NCBI GenBank assembly: GCA_963931865.1
Contig: OZ007514.1
Location: 12,457,928 to 12,521,927, forward strand
Origin: Axinella damicornis
Lineage: Eukaryota > Porifera > Demospongiae > Axinellida > Axinellidae
Direction of reading: 5' to 3'
DNA: 64,000 nucleotides
This document shows, piece by piece, positions 55,701 through 64,000 of the stretch (within the stretch, counting starts at the first letter, position 1; each line of letters opens with the position of its first letter). The translations under genes and the position numbers were made by a program. The notes beneath the pieces were generated by a model. It was not told the DNA's origin, did no database searches, and worked only from the letters and a program-made list of their open reading frames with translations.

Positions 55701-58700
55701 TTGCTGGCTCAATCGACCAAGCATGGTCCTCACGTGACATGTGCGTTAATTGGAATGAGCTGCAATAAGGTAGGGCGGGGTAATTCGGGCCACGGGGTAA
55801 TTCGGGCCACTTCAACTTCGGGTCAACGGTAACTAAAAACGGACAGACTTTAGGCAAACTTCTGGCCATGTATATCCAGGGACTCAACCTGCCTACAACT
55901 CACTAGAAGCAAGAATACAAAGGATGCTTCTTTCCTGTTGCAACGTTGAAGTGGCCCGAATTACCCCGTACTATACCGTGGCCCGAATTACCCCGCCCTA
56001 CCTTACCTAGCTTGCGCGTCCAGCAAGTTGCAACCAGTTGCAACGCGGCTACCAGGAGTGCGGTTGCCCCTCGTAAATGTACAAGATTTCATAGATAATT
56101 ATATCTGTAAGGTACTTTGTGGGCAGAAATTGTGATATTTGGTACTATGTAATTGCCGAGCGCCTTAGCGCGAGGCAACTAATCGTGCAGTGTAGTCACG
56201 TCGCGTCTGTATATATATATACGTCACACTGAAATTTCCGTCATACTTTAATTGCGTGGGGGCGGTTACTGCAGTCTCGTCCCCAGACTTTACTGGTTTG
56301 AGGCACGTGCACATGTGTAGGTACTGCAGTGTGGACCTTTGCTGGCACTATACGATGGAGCCAGAGCTATAGCTGTCCCCACTCAACCACTCCGCAGTGT
56401 GAACTAGGTGAGGCCTTCCGGTAGTACCGGTATGATGCAAGAACCGATGAGCCAACTCAGCGTGGATCCTCGCGTTAGGCAAGGGATGCAGAACCTCGCT
56501 AACGTATTTGTCCTCCTTGAGGGGACGCTTTCCAGCTTCTCATGAACTCGGTCAACATCACATTAATGCAACTGAACTAACTTCGCACCTTGCTGCACGT
56601 GCACTGGCCCACGAAACCACGCCTACGTTTATAGCGGAATGCATATTGCAAACACGCGCGAGGCAAAGACACTGCACACGCGTATTCCTAGTTTTACTAA
56701 CTACAGTGGCATGCACGGCATACACCATGAGCACAATGGAATATACAGTGGCTGACCTCAAATTCTGCAGTGACTGGTTCACCTTCAGAGCATCTGCCAG
56801 CATGCCAACTCCTTTGTCAGTTATTCCATTACCATCAAGACTGTAAAGCAGATGAAAATAATTATACCACTAATGACAGAGGCATGTACCGTTGGCATGC
56901 TATAGACCTCAAATTCTTCAGTGACCGATTTGCTTTCAGAGCATTAGCCAGCATGCCAGCTCTGTTGTCAGTTATTTCATCAAATCTATAAAGGAGATGA
57001 AAATATACCACCGCTGGCATGTATGACATAGACAATGTATAATGCAGTGGCTGACCTCAAATTCTGCAGTGACTGGTTCACCTTTAGAGCCTTTGCCAGC
57101 ATGCCAGCTCCTTCGTCAGTTATTTGATTGCGATCAAGACTGTAACATGAAATTGTACTATGACTAGACTAAACATCGCCAGTGGAGTATACATGTAAAC
57201 CACTCAGTACACAAAGTATGAACACACACAGGGAGGTGTACAGACTCATTAGTGGCATACCACCGGGAGCAGCCACATGGACAAACCCGGACAGGACCAG
57301 ACCGACCGGAATTAGTGTGAAGTAGACGTTGCCATGTGCAGGGAAGTCAGAGAACAGTGTACAATGTAGTTGCAAGGTACTTTGAAACCATAGGAGCACT
57401 AGTGAGGTAGCTGTGGTTACCGTTGCAGGTCCAAGTCTGCCAACACCAATGACCCCGAATTCGAGGATGACTCGGAGGCAACCAGGCAGTTGCTGGCATT
57501 TCATGGTGCTAGGGAAGTCAGAGAGCTGAGCTAAGCGAGTGTGAGTACTCTCCACTACAATGAGATTCGAGAACTAGCTATTCTACTGTCTGTCAGACCA
57601 GACTCACCCCATGCTCTGCTTGAAATAAACACTAAGTACAAATGCAGTCGCACGAAACTCCTCCAACAGCGCAGCTGCCTCCAATTAAGTGCAAGGTTTG
57701 TGCAAAACATCCGAGTGCATCCAAGTCTAGTCTTTCAGCTATTTCGCTACAATTACTAACTAGAAGAATACATGACATTGTGGGGCGAGCCTGAGCTCGA
57801 GCGATTGTATATGCAGAACATGGAGCATTTGCATGTGTCATCAGAATGCAACTGAGAATAGCACATCATCAGGCCGTTACACAAACTGACACATTATACA
57901 CTCATGCACAACACAGGAACTGTGAGTCTGGTTAGCGGAAGCAGTAGTATATGTCACCCACAGCTTAAGCCAACAATGACAACATGTGGGATGCTTGAAG
58001 ACTCCATCACAAATTACAGATCATACACAAATTGCAAAGTAATATTATGACGACCTTAAGAACTAGTCTTGTTCCCAGACCCTCCAGAAGTCATGTTTCC
58101 GACACCTCAATATTACACAGCACGGTTGACAAAAGCCTGAGATGGCCACGAAATCTATTGGGACAGCTGAAAACAGGCTACAAGACAAGCTTTCACTATG
58201 TACGAGACTATTACCATAGGTCGTCTGCTTGATTGCCTACATCATTGGCATTCTGCCATCAGATCTCAAATCCGAGAGCGACCCTGTGCACCCCTTGTGA
58301 CAAGAAATGTAGCTCAGAACACCAGACCCTCTTTCCTCGCACATGCGGGAGGGTTTGGGCACAAGACTACTTAAGAATGTGGCATGCATGTGAGATGTGC
58401 AGGGTAAGTTGATTGCAAAATAAGATATATGGCACGACGTACAATACGTTATAATCATAGAAAACTCATATAATATTATGTGAGGCTCGCTGAGGCTCGC
58501 CCCAATTAACATATTTTGCTATTTCACTTCCGATCCGGTTCAGTCCGGTCTGGGTTTTCTCCGCGGCCACTGGGAACTGGATCAAACCAGTCATAGTGTG
58601 GTGGACATTACTTCATTGTGTCAACTGAGTCATAAACTTGGCACAATACACTTGTGAATTGTAATCATGTCGCAATCTACAGTGTCACTATATAAAGCCG

Positions 58701-61700
58701 TCGCTGTACCTCTGAATTTCTTGATCATATTAAAACGCTGCAATAGTACAAACCAATTAGTGTATGGCTTATACACAAGATTGTTTTGATAGACCAGGAG
58801 CGTACACATACTGTTAACTACATACCGCGGGCATGCATGACATCGACCAAGTATAGTACAGTGACTGACCTCAAACTCTGCAGTGACTGGTTCACCTTTA
58901 GAGCATCTGCAAGCATGCCAGCTCCTTTGTCTGTTATGCTATTACCATCAAGACTGTAACATGAAAAGATACCGATAACTTCAGCGGCACGCATCACTGG
59001 CAAGTACATAGACCAAGTATAATGCAGTGGCTGACCTCAAACTCTCCAGTGATTGGTTCACCTTTAGAGCATCTGCCAGCATGCCAACTCCTTTGTTAGT
59101 AATTCTATTGCCATCAAGACTGTAACGTGAAAACATAGTGCTGGCACATACAGCTGGCATGCATGACATAGAAAAAACAAAAATGCAGTGACTGACCTCA
59201 AACTCTCCAGCGATTGGTTCACCATTAAAACATCTGCCAGCATGCCAACTCCTTTGTTAGTAATTCTATTGCCATCAAGACTGTAACGTGTAAACATAGT
59301 GCTGGCACATACAGCTGGCATGCATGACATAGAAAAAACAAAAATGCAGTGACTGACCTCAAACTCTCCAGCGATTGGTTCACCATTAAAACATCTGCCA
59401 GTATGCCAACTCCTTTGTCAGTTATTCCATTGCCATCAAGACTGTAACATGAAAACATACCGATAACTACAATGGCACATACAGCTGGCATGTAAGAAGT
59501 ATAATGCAGTGACTGACCTCAAACTCTCCAGCGATTGGTTCACCTTCAGAGCATCTGCCAGCATGCCAACTCCTTTGTTAGTAATTCTATTGCCATCAAG
59601 ACTGTAACGTGAAAACATACTGCTAACTACAATGTCACATGCAGCTGGCATGCATGACATAGACCTATAGTATAATGCAGTGGCTGACCTCAAATTCTGC
59701 AGAAACCGGTTCACCTTCAGAGCCTTTGCCAGCATGCCAGCTCCTTTGTCAGTTATTCCATTACCATCAAGACTGTAAAGTGAAAATACACCATACCTAC
59801 AATGGCTTAATGCACTCCTGGTATTAATGTTATACACCAAGAATATAATTATAGCTGACATCAAAGTCTGCAGTGACTTAGCTACACTTATGCTTACCAC
59901 AGGGTTGTCAAAGCTGCATTCTGTAAAGCTTCAGCCACAGCAGTCATTCCATCAACACCAATCACGTTATTACTCAGTCTGGAAGAATGAATGAGACAAC
60001 ATTCTACCCCCATTCTACTTATGATTCTACTCCCATTCTAACCAGGAACGTATCTGATTGTAATCTAGCTATAGCACCACTCCAACGTGAACTGCGCTCC
60101 ACACAGATGGATTACAATAATATCCCTCTGCGCGAATGTGCAGAGGGCTAACTTAGTGTAATCCATCAATTGTCCACCTCAACAACAGTTACATTCCAGG
60201 TGAGGATGGATATTATAAAGGGTTATATGTTTTACAGTTTTTGAGAGATTTTTTTGCATTGTCATATATTGCATGTCTGTGTTATCTCGTCAACTGACTC
60301 TATGATGGTGGGGTAAAAATACCCATCATCATGGGCAAATTATTGTAGTATTATGGTCCTTTTATGGATATCTATCTGGCTGTGAACTCAAGGTTGTTTT
60401 CATAGCTATTCATATCATTGGCCCACTGCTAGCTACCAAGGAATACCTGTGTTGATGTTAAAATTAATAATAAGCCATCATTATTAACCTGCGGCAAGCA
60501 TGCGATTCTGAAAGTGGTGGAGCGAGGAAACAGATAATAGGAAGTAGCTGAAATAACGGCGAAAAGAACTGCCTTGACTTGTATCAGGTACAGAAACGTC
60601 CACGTGATATGTTCAGTGTTTTACAGTGAGTATGACGCCTGTAAACGCTTTAGCTAACCTGCTTGGAGACATTTTCTGCCGACAGACAGACACATTGAAG
60701 GCAATGCTTTATTCCTGCTGCGTATGCGCACACGGGGTAATGATATTCTAACATGGCTGCGATACTCTAAACCTAAACTATAATGTGCTAATTACACTAC
60801 GACTGTTGTTTCACAACAGATAGGTTATATTGTTAAAAGAAGATCTTACCTCAAAGTTTTCAATGAATTCCTGACTTGCATCGCCTTGGCAACTGCAGAT
60901 ACTATGTACCTACAATCACAGCTGATATTATCCATCCTGAAACACATGAGTGTTGCACACCATTGTAAATACACTTCTGATACCGTAGCCACACATTATC
61001 AACCCTTTAACCACCGAATTCTTCCCACCAAGACAACACATTTTCATGTATTCAGCGCACACCACTTTCGTAGGTACTCCTCTCCCACAGCATTCGCTCC
61101 TTAGTGGCCAAACTTGGTGGAGCCCGCACACATGGAAAGACTCCTCTGGCAATACCATTAATGATATTCATGACCCCCCACAAGCCCAGCAATCGGAGGT
61201 CAAAGGTTGATGTCAGCCGGATTTTCGCCCAGCATTTCCCTAAACTTGGGCCACATCGACTGATTGCACACCTTACACCACCAATTTGCATGTTTTCTTG
61301 AGGCCCTGGTTGGGGTCTATGAATATCATTAAAATCAAAAATCCTCGGACCAATGAATCTCATTAAAATCAAAAAAAACGCCCACGATGTGCGAAGGGGG
61401 GGCTGCCGCCCTTAAAGGGTTAAGAATATGCCCCTTGTATCCCCACAGGAAGAAAATATGTACCTACTGATAATGAGGCGTAGAAGTCTACTTACCTTTG
61501 AATTACATTAACCAAATAAGAACAGCGCTTCAATAAGAATTAGCTATAGCTTTCGAGTCCACTCCATAGGATCTGAAAATGGCAGAGTTTCTGGAAGAAG
61601 ACTTCAGCGCTTGATAACAAGTAGCTTGGAACAAGAGCCAATCCTGCGCCTTATGAGCACTTAATGTGCAACTACGGTATGGAAGTAAACGATATCTGGT

Positions 61701-62253
61701 CTCATTCCCAGACCATGTATATTATCCAGCAAGTTATTGCTTCCAGTATACATACATAGTGCCATGGGAAAACTAGTCTGGGAGACCAAGTCTGCATTCC
61801 TTATTCTCTGCCAGAATCCTGGTAACCCCAATCAGACAGCAGAACCGCTAATCAAAAAGTGCATGCTACATACTTACAGCAAGTCGGCTAATAATAATGT
61901 ATAACTGACTTTAGTATAAGAGTCTGGAGTGAGATTATTTATCTTACTCAAGTTTGGTTGGAGTTCTGCCACTTTTCAACCGGCGGTTCATTTGCAACAT
62001 GACAGGAATTGCAAGATGTCCATCAGTAATGCCAGGATTCTCTCTAAGACTAGAAAAGACATTAACATCCAATGAGAGACTTGAATGCATGCATGCATCT
62101 GGAGTGAAATTACATAATCTATAAATACCTAGTCGCTGGCTTTGATTTCTGAGGTATCGATGGACTTACTCCAGAGTCCGTAGGGTTGAATTTGTTTCCA
62201 GCATCTCAGCCATCCTGTATGCTCCTTCTTCAGTGATAAAGTTTTGCCTGAGA
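28711..62253 (-). CDS. NLR gene 2: LRR tail only, 5' part outside window (partly decayed array)
   Basis: A long run of about 50 phase-2 LRR exons on the minus strand, from 62253 to a terminal exon with stop at 28711. It begins with the e-d-c-b-a class order of NLR gene 1 and then adds other LRR classes that recur three times in segments C, B and A. No NACHT or Death domain is present here; if this is one gene, they lie right of base 64000. Whether all exons belong to one transcript is unknown: some copies are decayed, one has lost a base, and an 18-bp satellite has replaced one exon in two segments. Alternative: two or three successive partial NLR genes, of which only the last keeps a terminal exon. 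Confidence 0.55.
28849..28937. other. Inverted repeat in last intron of NLR gene 2
   Basis: gtgagatctacattatgca and its reverse complement lie about 50 bases apart. Possibly a MITE relic. Confidence 0.65.
29265..29513. repeat. Satellite edge and three to four units, segment A
   Basis: The leader gggttagtagtacgtacgta at about 29310 matches the left edges of the satellites at 39.33 and 48.72 kb. Then 100 bases of other sequence intervene before three or four CACGTG units at 29463-29513, followed by gcctccag. The LRR exon that the satellite replaced elsewhere is intact here (30582-30656). Confidence 0.75.
29966..34024 (-). CDS. NLR gene 2 segment A LRR exons
   Basis: Exons at 32771-32854, 32613-32696, 32479-32547, 32340-32405, 31904-31987, 30786-30875, 30582-30656 ([13 protein letters not shown]) and 29966-30052 ([20 protein letters not shown]). 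The last two have no intact counterpart in segments B and C, which makes A the only segment with a full run into the terminal exon at 28801. A decayed exon lies at 33953-34024. The 31620-31760 stretch duplicates part of the 31790-31910 intron/exon region. Confidence 0.68.
31082..31575. mobile_element. Possible MITE with tttttcgc motifs, segment A only
   Basis: Starts near catttttcgcgattgaa and ends near acgaaaatttctgctatccgg. Copies B and C lack it between the corresponding LRR exons. Ends are not a perfect inverted repeat. Confidence 0.45.
33345..33425 (+). mobile_element. tRNA-like relic conserved in segments A, B and C
   Basis: gagtggttaaagtgccggca resembles the D-arm/A-box of a tRNA-Leu or -Ser, followed by a degenerate B-box-like gggtgaattc. 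Partners lie at about 42120-42200 and 50595-50660, each with different damage. Confidence 0.4.
33953..34024 (-). pseudogene. Decayed LRR exon, segment A
   Basis: Homologous to the intact exon 50966-51049: shared plus-strand words include cccaaaaactt, gtttccacttcc and acaacagctcctttatc. The donor segment (actcacgac) is missing and about 15 internal bases around the LxGNLIT codons are deleted. The segment B counterpart (43467-43536) has the same lesions, so decay preceded the A/B duplication. Confidence 0.6.
34219..34787. repeat. C-tract and G-tract pair, segment A
   Basis: 31 C at 34219-34249 and 32 bases of G with one A at 34756-34787. The same pair is in segment B (43731-43757 and 44264-44289) with different lengths. 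Confidence 0.95.
35218..36188 (-). CDS. NLR gene 2 class a LRR run, segment A (six exons)
   Basis: Class a exons at 36105-36188, 35934-36017, 35749-35832, 35586-35669, 35402-35485 and 35218-35301, each 84 bases. Exon-intron units are almost identical, including flanking words such as aatggacgagtcag on the plus strand. Codon differences cluster at the GAGM-preceding positions (TDYG, TDEG, TGEG, SDSG), the variable surface of this LRR type. Confidence 0.78.
36253..37229. mobile_element. Foldback transposon, 977 bp, CAGGCA duplication
   Basis: Two arms of about 350 bases are inverted copies (left starts aatgaatgtatgaaagtggc, right ends with its near complement) around a spacer of about 270. It is flanked by CAGGCA at 36247-36252 and 37230-37235. 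Segment B has the empty site (tctcaggcagataatg, about 45648). No coding capacity seen. Confidence 0.9.
37323..37980 (+). mobile_element. Promoter-like repeat, complete copy
   Basis: Ends carry the inverted word CACTCCTGGTAG (left gaggggcgaccacactcctg, right cctaccaggagtgtaa). Near the left end, gtggttaaacgg matches an A-box. The interior has two modules: atggcgacc with a donor-like cagtgagt, and accggaagt plus atggcggcc followed by caccaccaag/gtgagt. Other copies: 45748-48563, 53205-53745 and 53746-56073. Confidence 0.75.
38008..39281. mobile_element. Insertion absent from segment C, with gcgcccacc words
   Basis: Segment C joins tgctcacgta directly to atgctcattcata (48640-48660). Here about 1.27 kb is inserted between the same words. 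It starts ccgtagtgtacgtatcaagc and includes a region homologous to 10180-10350. The ends are not clear inverted repeats; it may be composite. Confidence 0.55.
39351..40120. repeat. 18-bp satellite, about 43 units, each with an E-box
   Basis: The unit GTACCACCACGTGCGTAC repeats head to tail with few changes (GCAT for GCGT and TACTACC for TACCACC variants). Each unit holds the palindrome CACGTG, the canonical E-box for bHLH factors, and adjacent GTACGTAC palindromes. Because 18 is divisible by three and the unit lacks stops, all six frames are open for about 265 codons; this is not coding evidence. It abuts the remnant of an LRR exon at 40121. Confidence 0.97.
40123..43536 (-). CDS. NLR gene 2 segment B LRR exons
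   Basis: Exons at 41534-41617, 41388-41471, 41254-41322 (69 bases), 41114-41179 (66 bases), 40670-40759 (90 bases) and 40293-40382 (90 bases), with splice signals as in segments A and C. At the 3' side, the exon intact at 30582-30656 in segment A is cut to its first dozen bases (about 40121-40136) and continues into the satellite. At the 5' side, the counterpart of exon 50966-51049 is decayed (43467-43536): it has an internal deletion and no donor. A 579-bp CAGTGGCGG element lies at 42534-43112. Confidence 0.6.
42534..43112. mobile_element. CAGTGGCGG element, 5-bp TSD CCATG
   Basis: Ends CAGTGGCGGATCTAGAAATT and GGATCCGCTACTG, with CCATG on both sides (42529-42533, 43113-43117). Segment A has the empty site (ggaaccatggtctg, about 33582). 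Non-coding; hAT-like ends. Confidence 0.92.
43467..43536 (-). pseudogene. Decayed LRR exon, segment B
   Basis: Same lost donor and internal deletion as the segment A copy at 33953-34024, compared with the intact segment C exon at 50966-51049. The coordinates are approximate because the donor side is gone. Confidence 0.6.
44720..45326 (-). CDS. NLR gene 2 class a LRR run, segment B (four exons)
   Basis: Class a exons at 45243-45326, 45067-45150, 44904-44987 and 44720-44803, each 84 bases and phase 2, with very similar introns. The paralogous run in segment A has six exons, so copy number differs between otherwise near-identical segments. This is the pattern expected from unequal exchange between exon-intron units. 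Confidence 0.78.
45353..45619. mobile_element. TA-flanked palindromic element
   Basis: Segment A reads acatacataccagtaac where B has 267 extra bases between TA duplicates. The core is a palindrome (aaccagcctcagtcccatcc and its complement). Relatives are at about 62590-62680 and 63640-63870. Confidence 0.85.
45748..48563. mobile_element. Cluster of four promoter-like repeats, one inverted
   Basis: Three copies run head to tail on the plus strand (45748-46351, 46352-47016, 47017-48040); the third is split by the CAGTGGCGG element. A fourth lies inverted at 48044-48563, and a terminal fragment at 48578-48619. Each keeps atggcggcc/atggcgacc, the donor-like gtgagttt and most keep ccaccggaagtcg. 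Confidence 0.75.
47381..47928. mobile_element. CAGTGGCGG element nested in promoter-like repeat, TSD TATCT
   Basis: Same family as 42534-43112. TATCT at 47376-47380 and 47929-47933; sister repeats have the uninterrupted site gctcatatctccaccacc (37801). Confidence 0.92.
48720..50144 (-). CDS. NLR gene 2 segment C LRR exons
   Basis: Transcript order: 50061-50144 ([17 protein letters not shown]), 49902-49985 ([17 protein letters not shown]), 49767-49838 ([11 protein letters not shown], 72 bases), 49622-49684 (63 bases), 49329-49411 (83 bases, not divisible by three) and 49086-49169 ([14 protein letters not shown]). The matching exons of segments A and B have the same class order. The 83-base exon lost one base in an A/T run relative to segment A (84 bases), so including it would shift the frame. 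The next exon is truncated: only its acceptor side remains at about 48924-48942, and an 18-bp satellite occupies the rest. Confidence 0.62.
48727..48923. repeat. 18-bp E-box satellite, about 11 units
   Basis: Same unit as 39351-40120, more diverged. The first unit is inverted (acgtggtggtacgtgc) relative to the rest, so the array starts with a small palindrome. It ends at the same position in the LRR exon remnant (tgcttttgcctcca) as the large array. Confidence 0.95.
50966..52452 (-). CDS. NLR gene 2 LRR exons (diverged e, d, c and new classes)
   Basis: Exons at 52369-52452 ([18 protein letters not shown]), 52208-52291 ([17 protein letters not shown], class e-like), 52050-52148 (class d-like), 51891-51974 (class c-like, [14 protein letters not shown]), 51281-51364 ([19 protein letters not shown]), 51116-51199 ([19 protein letters not shown]) and 50966-51049 ([19 protein letters not shown]). 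All have intact splice signals and phase 2. The e-d-c order is kept again, so this block is an older, diverged cassette. Confidence 0.75.
52494..53163. mobile_element. TA-flanked element with CGCCCACCCCCC
   Basis: Ends TACCGTAGTCTTTCAAAAAC and TTTTCAAGAGACTACAGTA are imperfect inverted repeats. Interior shared with 3380-3608. Confidence 0.7.
53205..53745 (-). mobile_element. Promoter-like repeat, minus strand
   Basis: Starts with a duplicated acactcctggtaggggaaaa and ends gcggttgcccctcg. Holds the complement of accggaagtcg and of the donor-like motifs. Confidence 0.75.
54011..55620. mobile_element. Foldback element with 18-bp perfect ends and GGTATTAGG repeats
   Basis: The ends GTGCGGTGGCCCTGGAGG and its exact complement bound 1,610 bases. 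Inner arms of about 190 bases (54030-54215 and 55140-55320) are inverted copies. The right arm also holds about 270 bases of degenerate gggtattaggtattacg repeats (55325-55600). The central 900 bases contain no recognised gene. The target repeat is about 3-4 bases (TGAC/TGAT). Confidence 0.85.
55766..56005. mobile_element. TA-flanked hairpin MITE, GGGGTAATTCGGGCCAC
   Basis: The ends aaggtagggcggggtaattc and the inverted complement, each with a second copy of GTAATTCGGGCCAC. Nested inside the promoter-like repeat. Confidence 0.88.
56757..59772 (-). CDS. NLR gene 2 class a LRR exon run (nine exons)
   Basis: Class a exons at 59689-59772, 59518-59601, 59358-59441, 59197-59280, 59036-59119, 58870-58953, 57056-57139, 56908-56985 and 56757-56840. 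The first six are spaced about 165 bases apart, and flanking intron pieces such as tacagctggcatgcatgaca are repeated, so exon plus intron duplicated as a unit. The copies at 59358 and 59197 share near-identical introns, pointing to recent duplication. The 56908-56985 exon has lost six bases at its 5' side but stays in frame. The 58953-57056 gap carries a terminal-inverted-repeat element and a stretch with no recognised gene. Confidence 0.78.
57140..58869. other. NLR gene 2 intron with one unassigned frame and a MITE
   Basis: A 128-codon minus-strand frame (57169-57555) is hydrophobic and matches nothing I recognise; a short plus-strand frame after gttgcag (57428) is also open. 58065-58371 has inverted ends agtcttgttcccagaccctc and gagggtttgggcacaagact, a MITE related to the gcctcgttcccag words elsewhere. 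Confidence 0.45.
59898..62253 (-). CDS. NLR gene 2 LRR exons e, d, c, b
   Basis: Exons 62170-62253 (class e, with [21 protein letters not shown]), 61948-62049 (class d, 102 bases), 60850-60936 (class c, 87 bases) and 59898-59978 (class b, 81 bases). Lengths and order are identical to the cassettes of NLR gene 1, and donors (GTAAG) and acceptors (CAG or TAG) are intact. This shows the two NLR genes share the same cassette ancestry. Confidence 0.75.
60965..61335. repeat. Dispersed repeat copy (partner at 14690-15065)
   Basis: See the partner for shared words. Here followed by aaaatcaaaaaaaacgcccac (61360) and a short G-rich stretch. Confidence 0.55.
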
Positions 62254-64000
62254 CTGGAAAGCAATGACAACTTCACCGAGCACAGCAAAGGCAGAAATGC
62301 ATCGGACATCTTTTCAACACATGTAGAGGGTTTTACAGTGATATTCACAGTACACACACAGTGACAAAAACTGAATAAAGTACACTGCATTCACGAAACT
62401 TTGCAAGGTGTATTTCTACGATATTATATGGCAAGAGGCAGACCGTATGATCGAGGATGAACTACATAACATTACAACTTCTTTACTTAATTTTTGCAGT
62501 TCATCAATCTGATCACACACGAGTAGGTTACCAAATTCTCAATGGTGATTGCACTACTGTAACCTCAACAATGACAGCTGTGGAAAGAAACAAGGGGTCT
62601 ACACATCCTCAGTCACATCCCATTCAAGAATGTGGAATTTAGGGATGGGATGGGACCGAGGATGTGTACCCCCTTTTTTTTTGCCTTTCAAGAGGTGGGA
62701 TATGAAGGGCCATCTTTTTTTGGAGGCTTTCATGTTTGTTAGCTTTATAGAGTGCATAAAATGCGCAGCTTATGATAACGTCGTAAATTTAGCCCCATCT
62801 CAAGGAAAGGAAGCTACACCTTACTTCATGATGGTGTTGATGGACTCGGGATCAGGAATGTGTTCGTCTGGGACAGCAGGCTTTTATTTCATCATTTCCA
62901 GTAATCATGTTATGCCATGCACTATGACCGATGGTTATCTGGTTAGGGTGACATGCCCATCCATGATGGGTTTCAAGTCATTAGAGCCCAATGACTTTAG
63001 GCTGACTCAGTATCACATTTCCAGTCAGTAATGTTGTGAGGATGCCACACCTCCATGATGGTACAGTCATGATATCCCTGGACAAGAACAGGTCAGCAGA
63101 ACTTTCTTCTAGCAGCGAGCCACCAGAAGATGGATTGACAAAGACTGCATAAGCAACACTTGTTTGCATTGCACATGCACAATACCTTTGTCTGAATCAT
63201 TGACCTTTTGCTGCTATATAATGGCGTTTGTTTACAAGATCGTATAGCTAGTCCTTTAGCGTCATGTCACTGTACTCAACAATATCCTATAGAAAATGGT
63301 TACTGGACGTTGACAGTAGTTTGCAAACATTTTTTTTTGCAATGTTTCGATCACCGTCTTGTGATCTTCCTCGGGCACAAGACAGTGATGGAAACATTGC
63401 AAAATAAAAATTTGTTTGCAAACTACCGTAGAACCAATTTCTATCATATAGCTAGATCGCAGCTAGCCAAAACCATCGCTGTGCTTGACTATGAGAAGAT
63501 GAAGATATTGGAAGATTTCAACGACTTGTTTCTCAGCTCCCACGAACTCTAAGGTATATTTGAGACTATTTATGTGACCTGCTGGCAGTATAATTCCATC
63601 TGCATGCTTGGTTTTGGCTTCATAGCCTGGTATCCTGCTAGTACACCAACATGGTGAATTCAAAATATCCTTGGCCATCCCTAAACAGAGAATACTACCA
63701 TGTTCTCTGATAGAACAAGAAATTCCCAGAAAGGTTTGGTGATGACGTCTTACTTCACCTCTCAAAAAAGCACAGAAACAAGGGAGAAATGCCATTACCC
63801 ATCCTCAGTCCCATCCCATTCATAAACTGACTGGGGATGGGTAATGGCATATCCCCTTGTTTCTTTAGTTTTTCAAGAGGTGAAGTACAACCATCACTAA
63901 ATCCAGAAAAACTTCATTACTTTATTGTTTGTTAGCTTTTCGGAACGTATATGAAATGCATAGCATAGGGTGACTTTGTATTAATGGTAGGTGCAACTTA
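62254..64000. other. Right edge: hairpin repeats, no exon recognised
   Basis: Palindromic repeats related to 45353-45619 lie at about 62590-62680 and 63640-63870 (cctcagtcccatcccattc and complement). A further hairpin at 63316-63425 has arms gtagtttgcaaaca and complement. Upstream NLR gene 2 exons are expected to the right. A 160-codon plus-strand frame (62549-63031) overlaps the repeat and is not supported. Confidence 0.5.

Larger units (their letters stand above)
53746..56073 (-). mobile_element. Promoter-like repeat split by two nested elements
   Basis: Minus-strand copy interrupted by the foldback element at 54011-55620 and by the hairpin at 55766-56005. The two halves join as ttcactga + tgcttacaagcc, matching the uninterrupted copy at 53530. 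Confidence 0.75.

Noticed and set aside
62549..63031. 160-codon plus-strand frame at the right edge
   Set aside because: Starts inside a palindromic repeat, has no recognised domain and no splice context; chance is likely.

Overview
The window looks like animal nuclear DNA, most likely from a demosponge. It has intron-rich genes, one-repeat-per-exon leucine-rich repeat (LRR) arrays with GT/AG borders, an NLR (NACHT-LRR) protein with Death-type domains in the style of the expanded sponge NLR families, and many small non-autonomous transposons. I see nothing prokaryotic: no operons, ribosome binding sites, CRISPR arrays or rRNA. The species cannot be named from the sequence alone.

Two NLR genes lie in tandem on the minus strand. 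NLR gene 1 starts at about 23.6 kb and leaves the window at base 1. Four upstream exons join in matching phase: a short hydrophobic leader ending in a 2A-like motif GDIQPNPGP (23562-23634), a Death-type domain (20391-20693), a large exon with two diverged copies of an unrecognised module of about 190 residues plus a second Death-type domain (18024-19955), and the NACHT domain (16437-17916). About 21 LRR exons follow in a repeating class order (a-run, f, e, d, c, b). NLR gene 2 enters from the right edge and is represented only by its LRR tail (62253 down to 28711). It ends in a terminal LRR exon with a stop codon, and includes a roughly 9.5 kb segment present three times (A about 29.3-37 kb, B about 39.3-46 kb, C about 48.7-51 kb), with some exons decayed or replaced by an 18-bp satellite.

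Between the two genes, on the plus strand, are a degenerate non-LTR retroelement 3' end (26.0-26.6 kb) and a last exon encoding a SAM domain with a class II PDZ-type C terminus (27143-27437), as in Eph-type receptors.

The rest is intron and intergenic DNA full of transposon remnants. Paralogous 'empty sites' between segments A, B and C define several insertions exactly: two elements starting CAGTGGCGG with 5-bp target duplications (42534-43112, 47381-47928), a 977-bp foldback element with a CAGGCA duplication (36253-37229), and a TA-flanked element (45353-45619). A recurrent family (37.3, 45.7-48.6, 53.2-56.1 kb) carries ETS-like and YY1-like sites and strong splice donors, and looks like a mobile promoter/first-exon unit.

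Functional reading (inference): NLR gene 1 probably encodes an intracellular immune receptor whose 2A-like leader could yield both leader-bearing and leader-less forms. The LRR cassettes of both genes appear to diversify by duplication of symmetric phase-2 exons.
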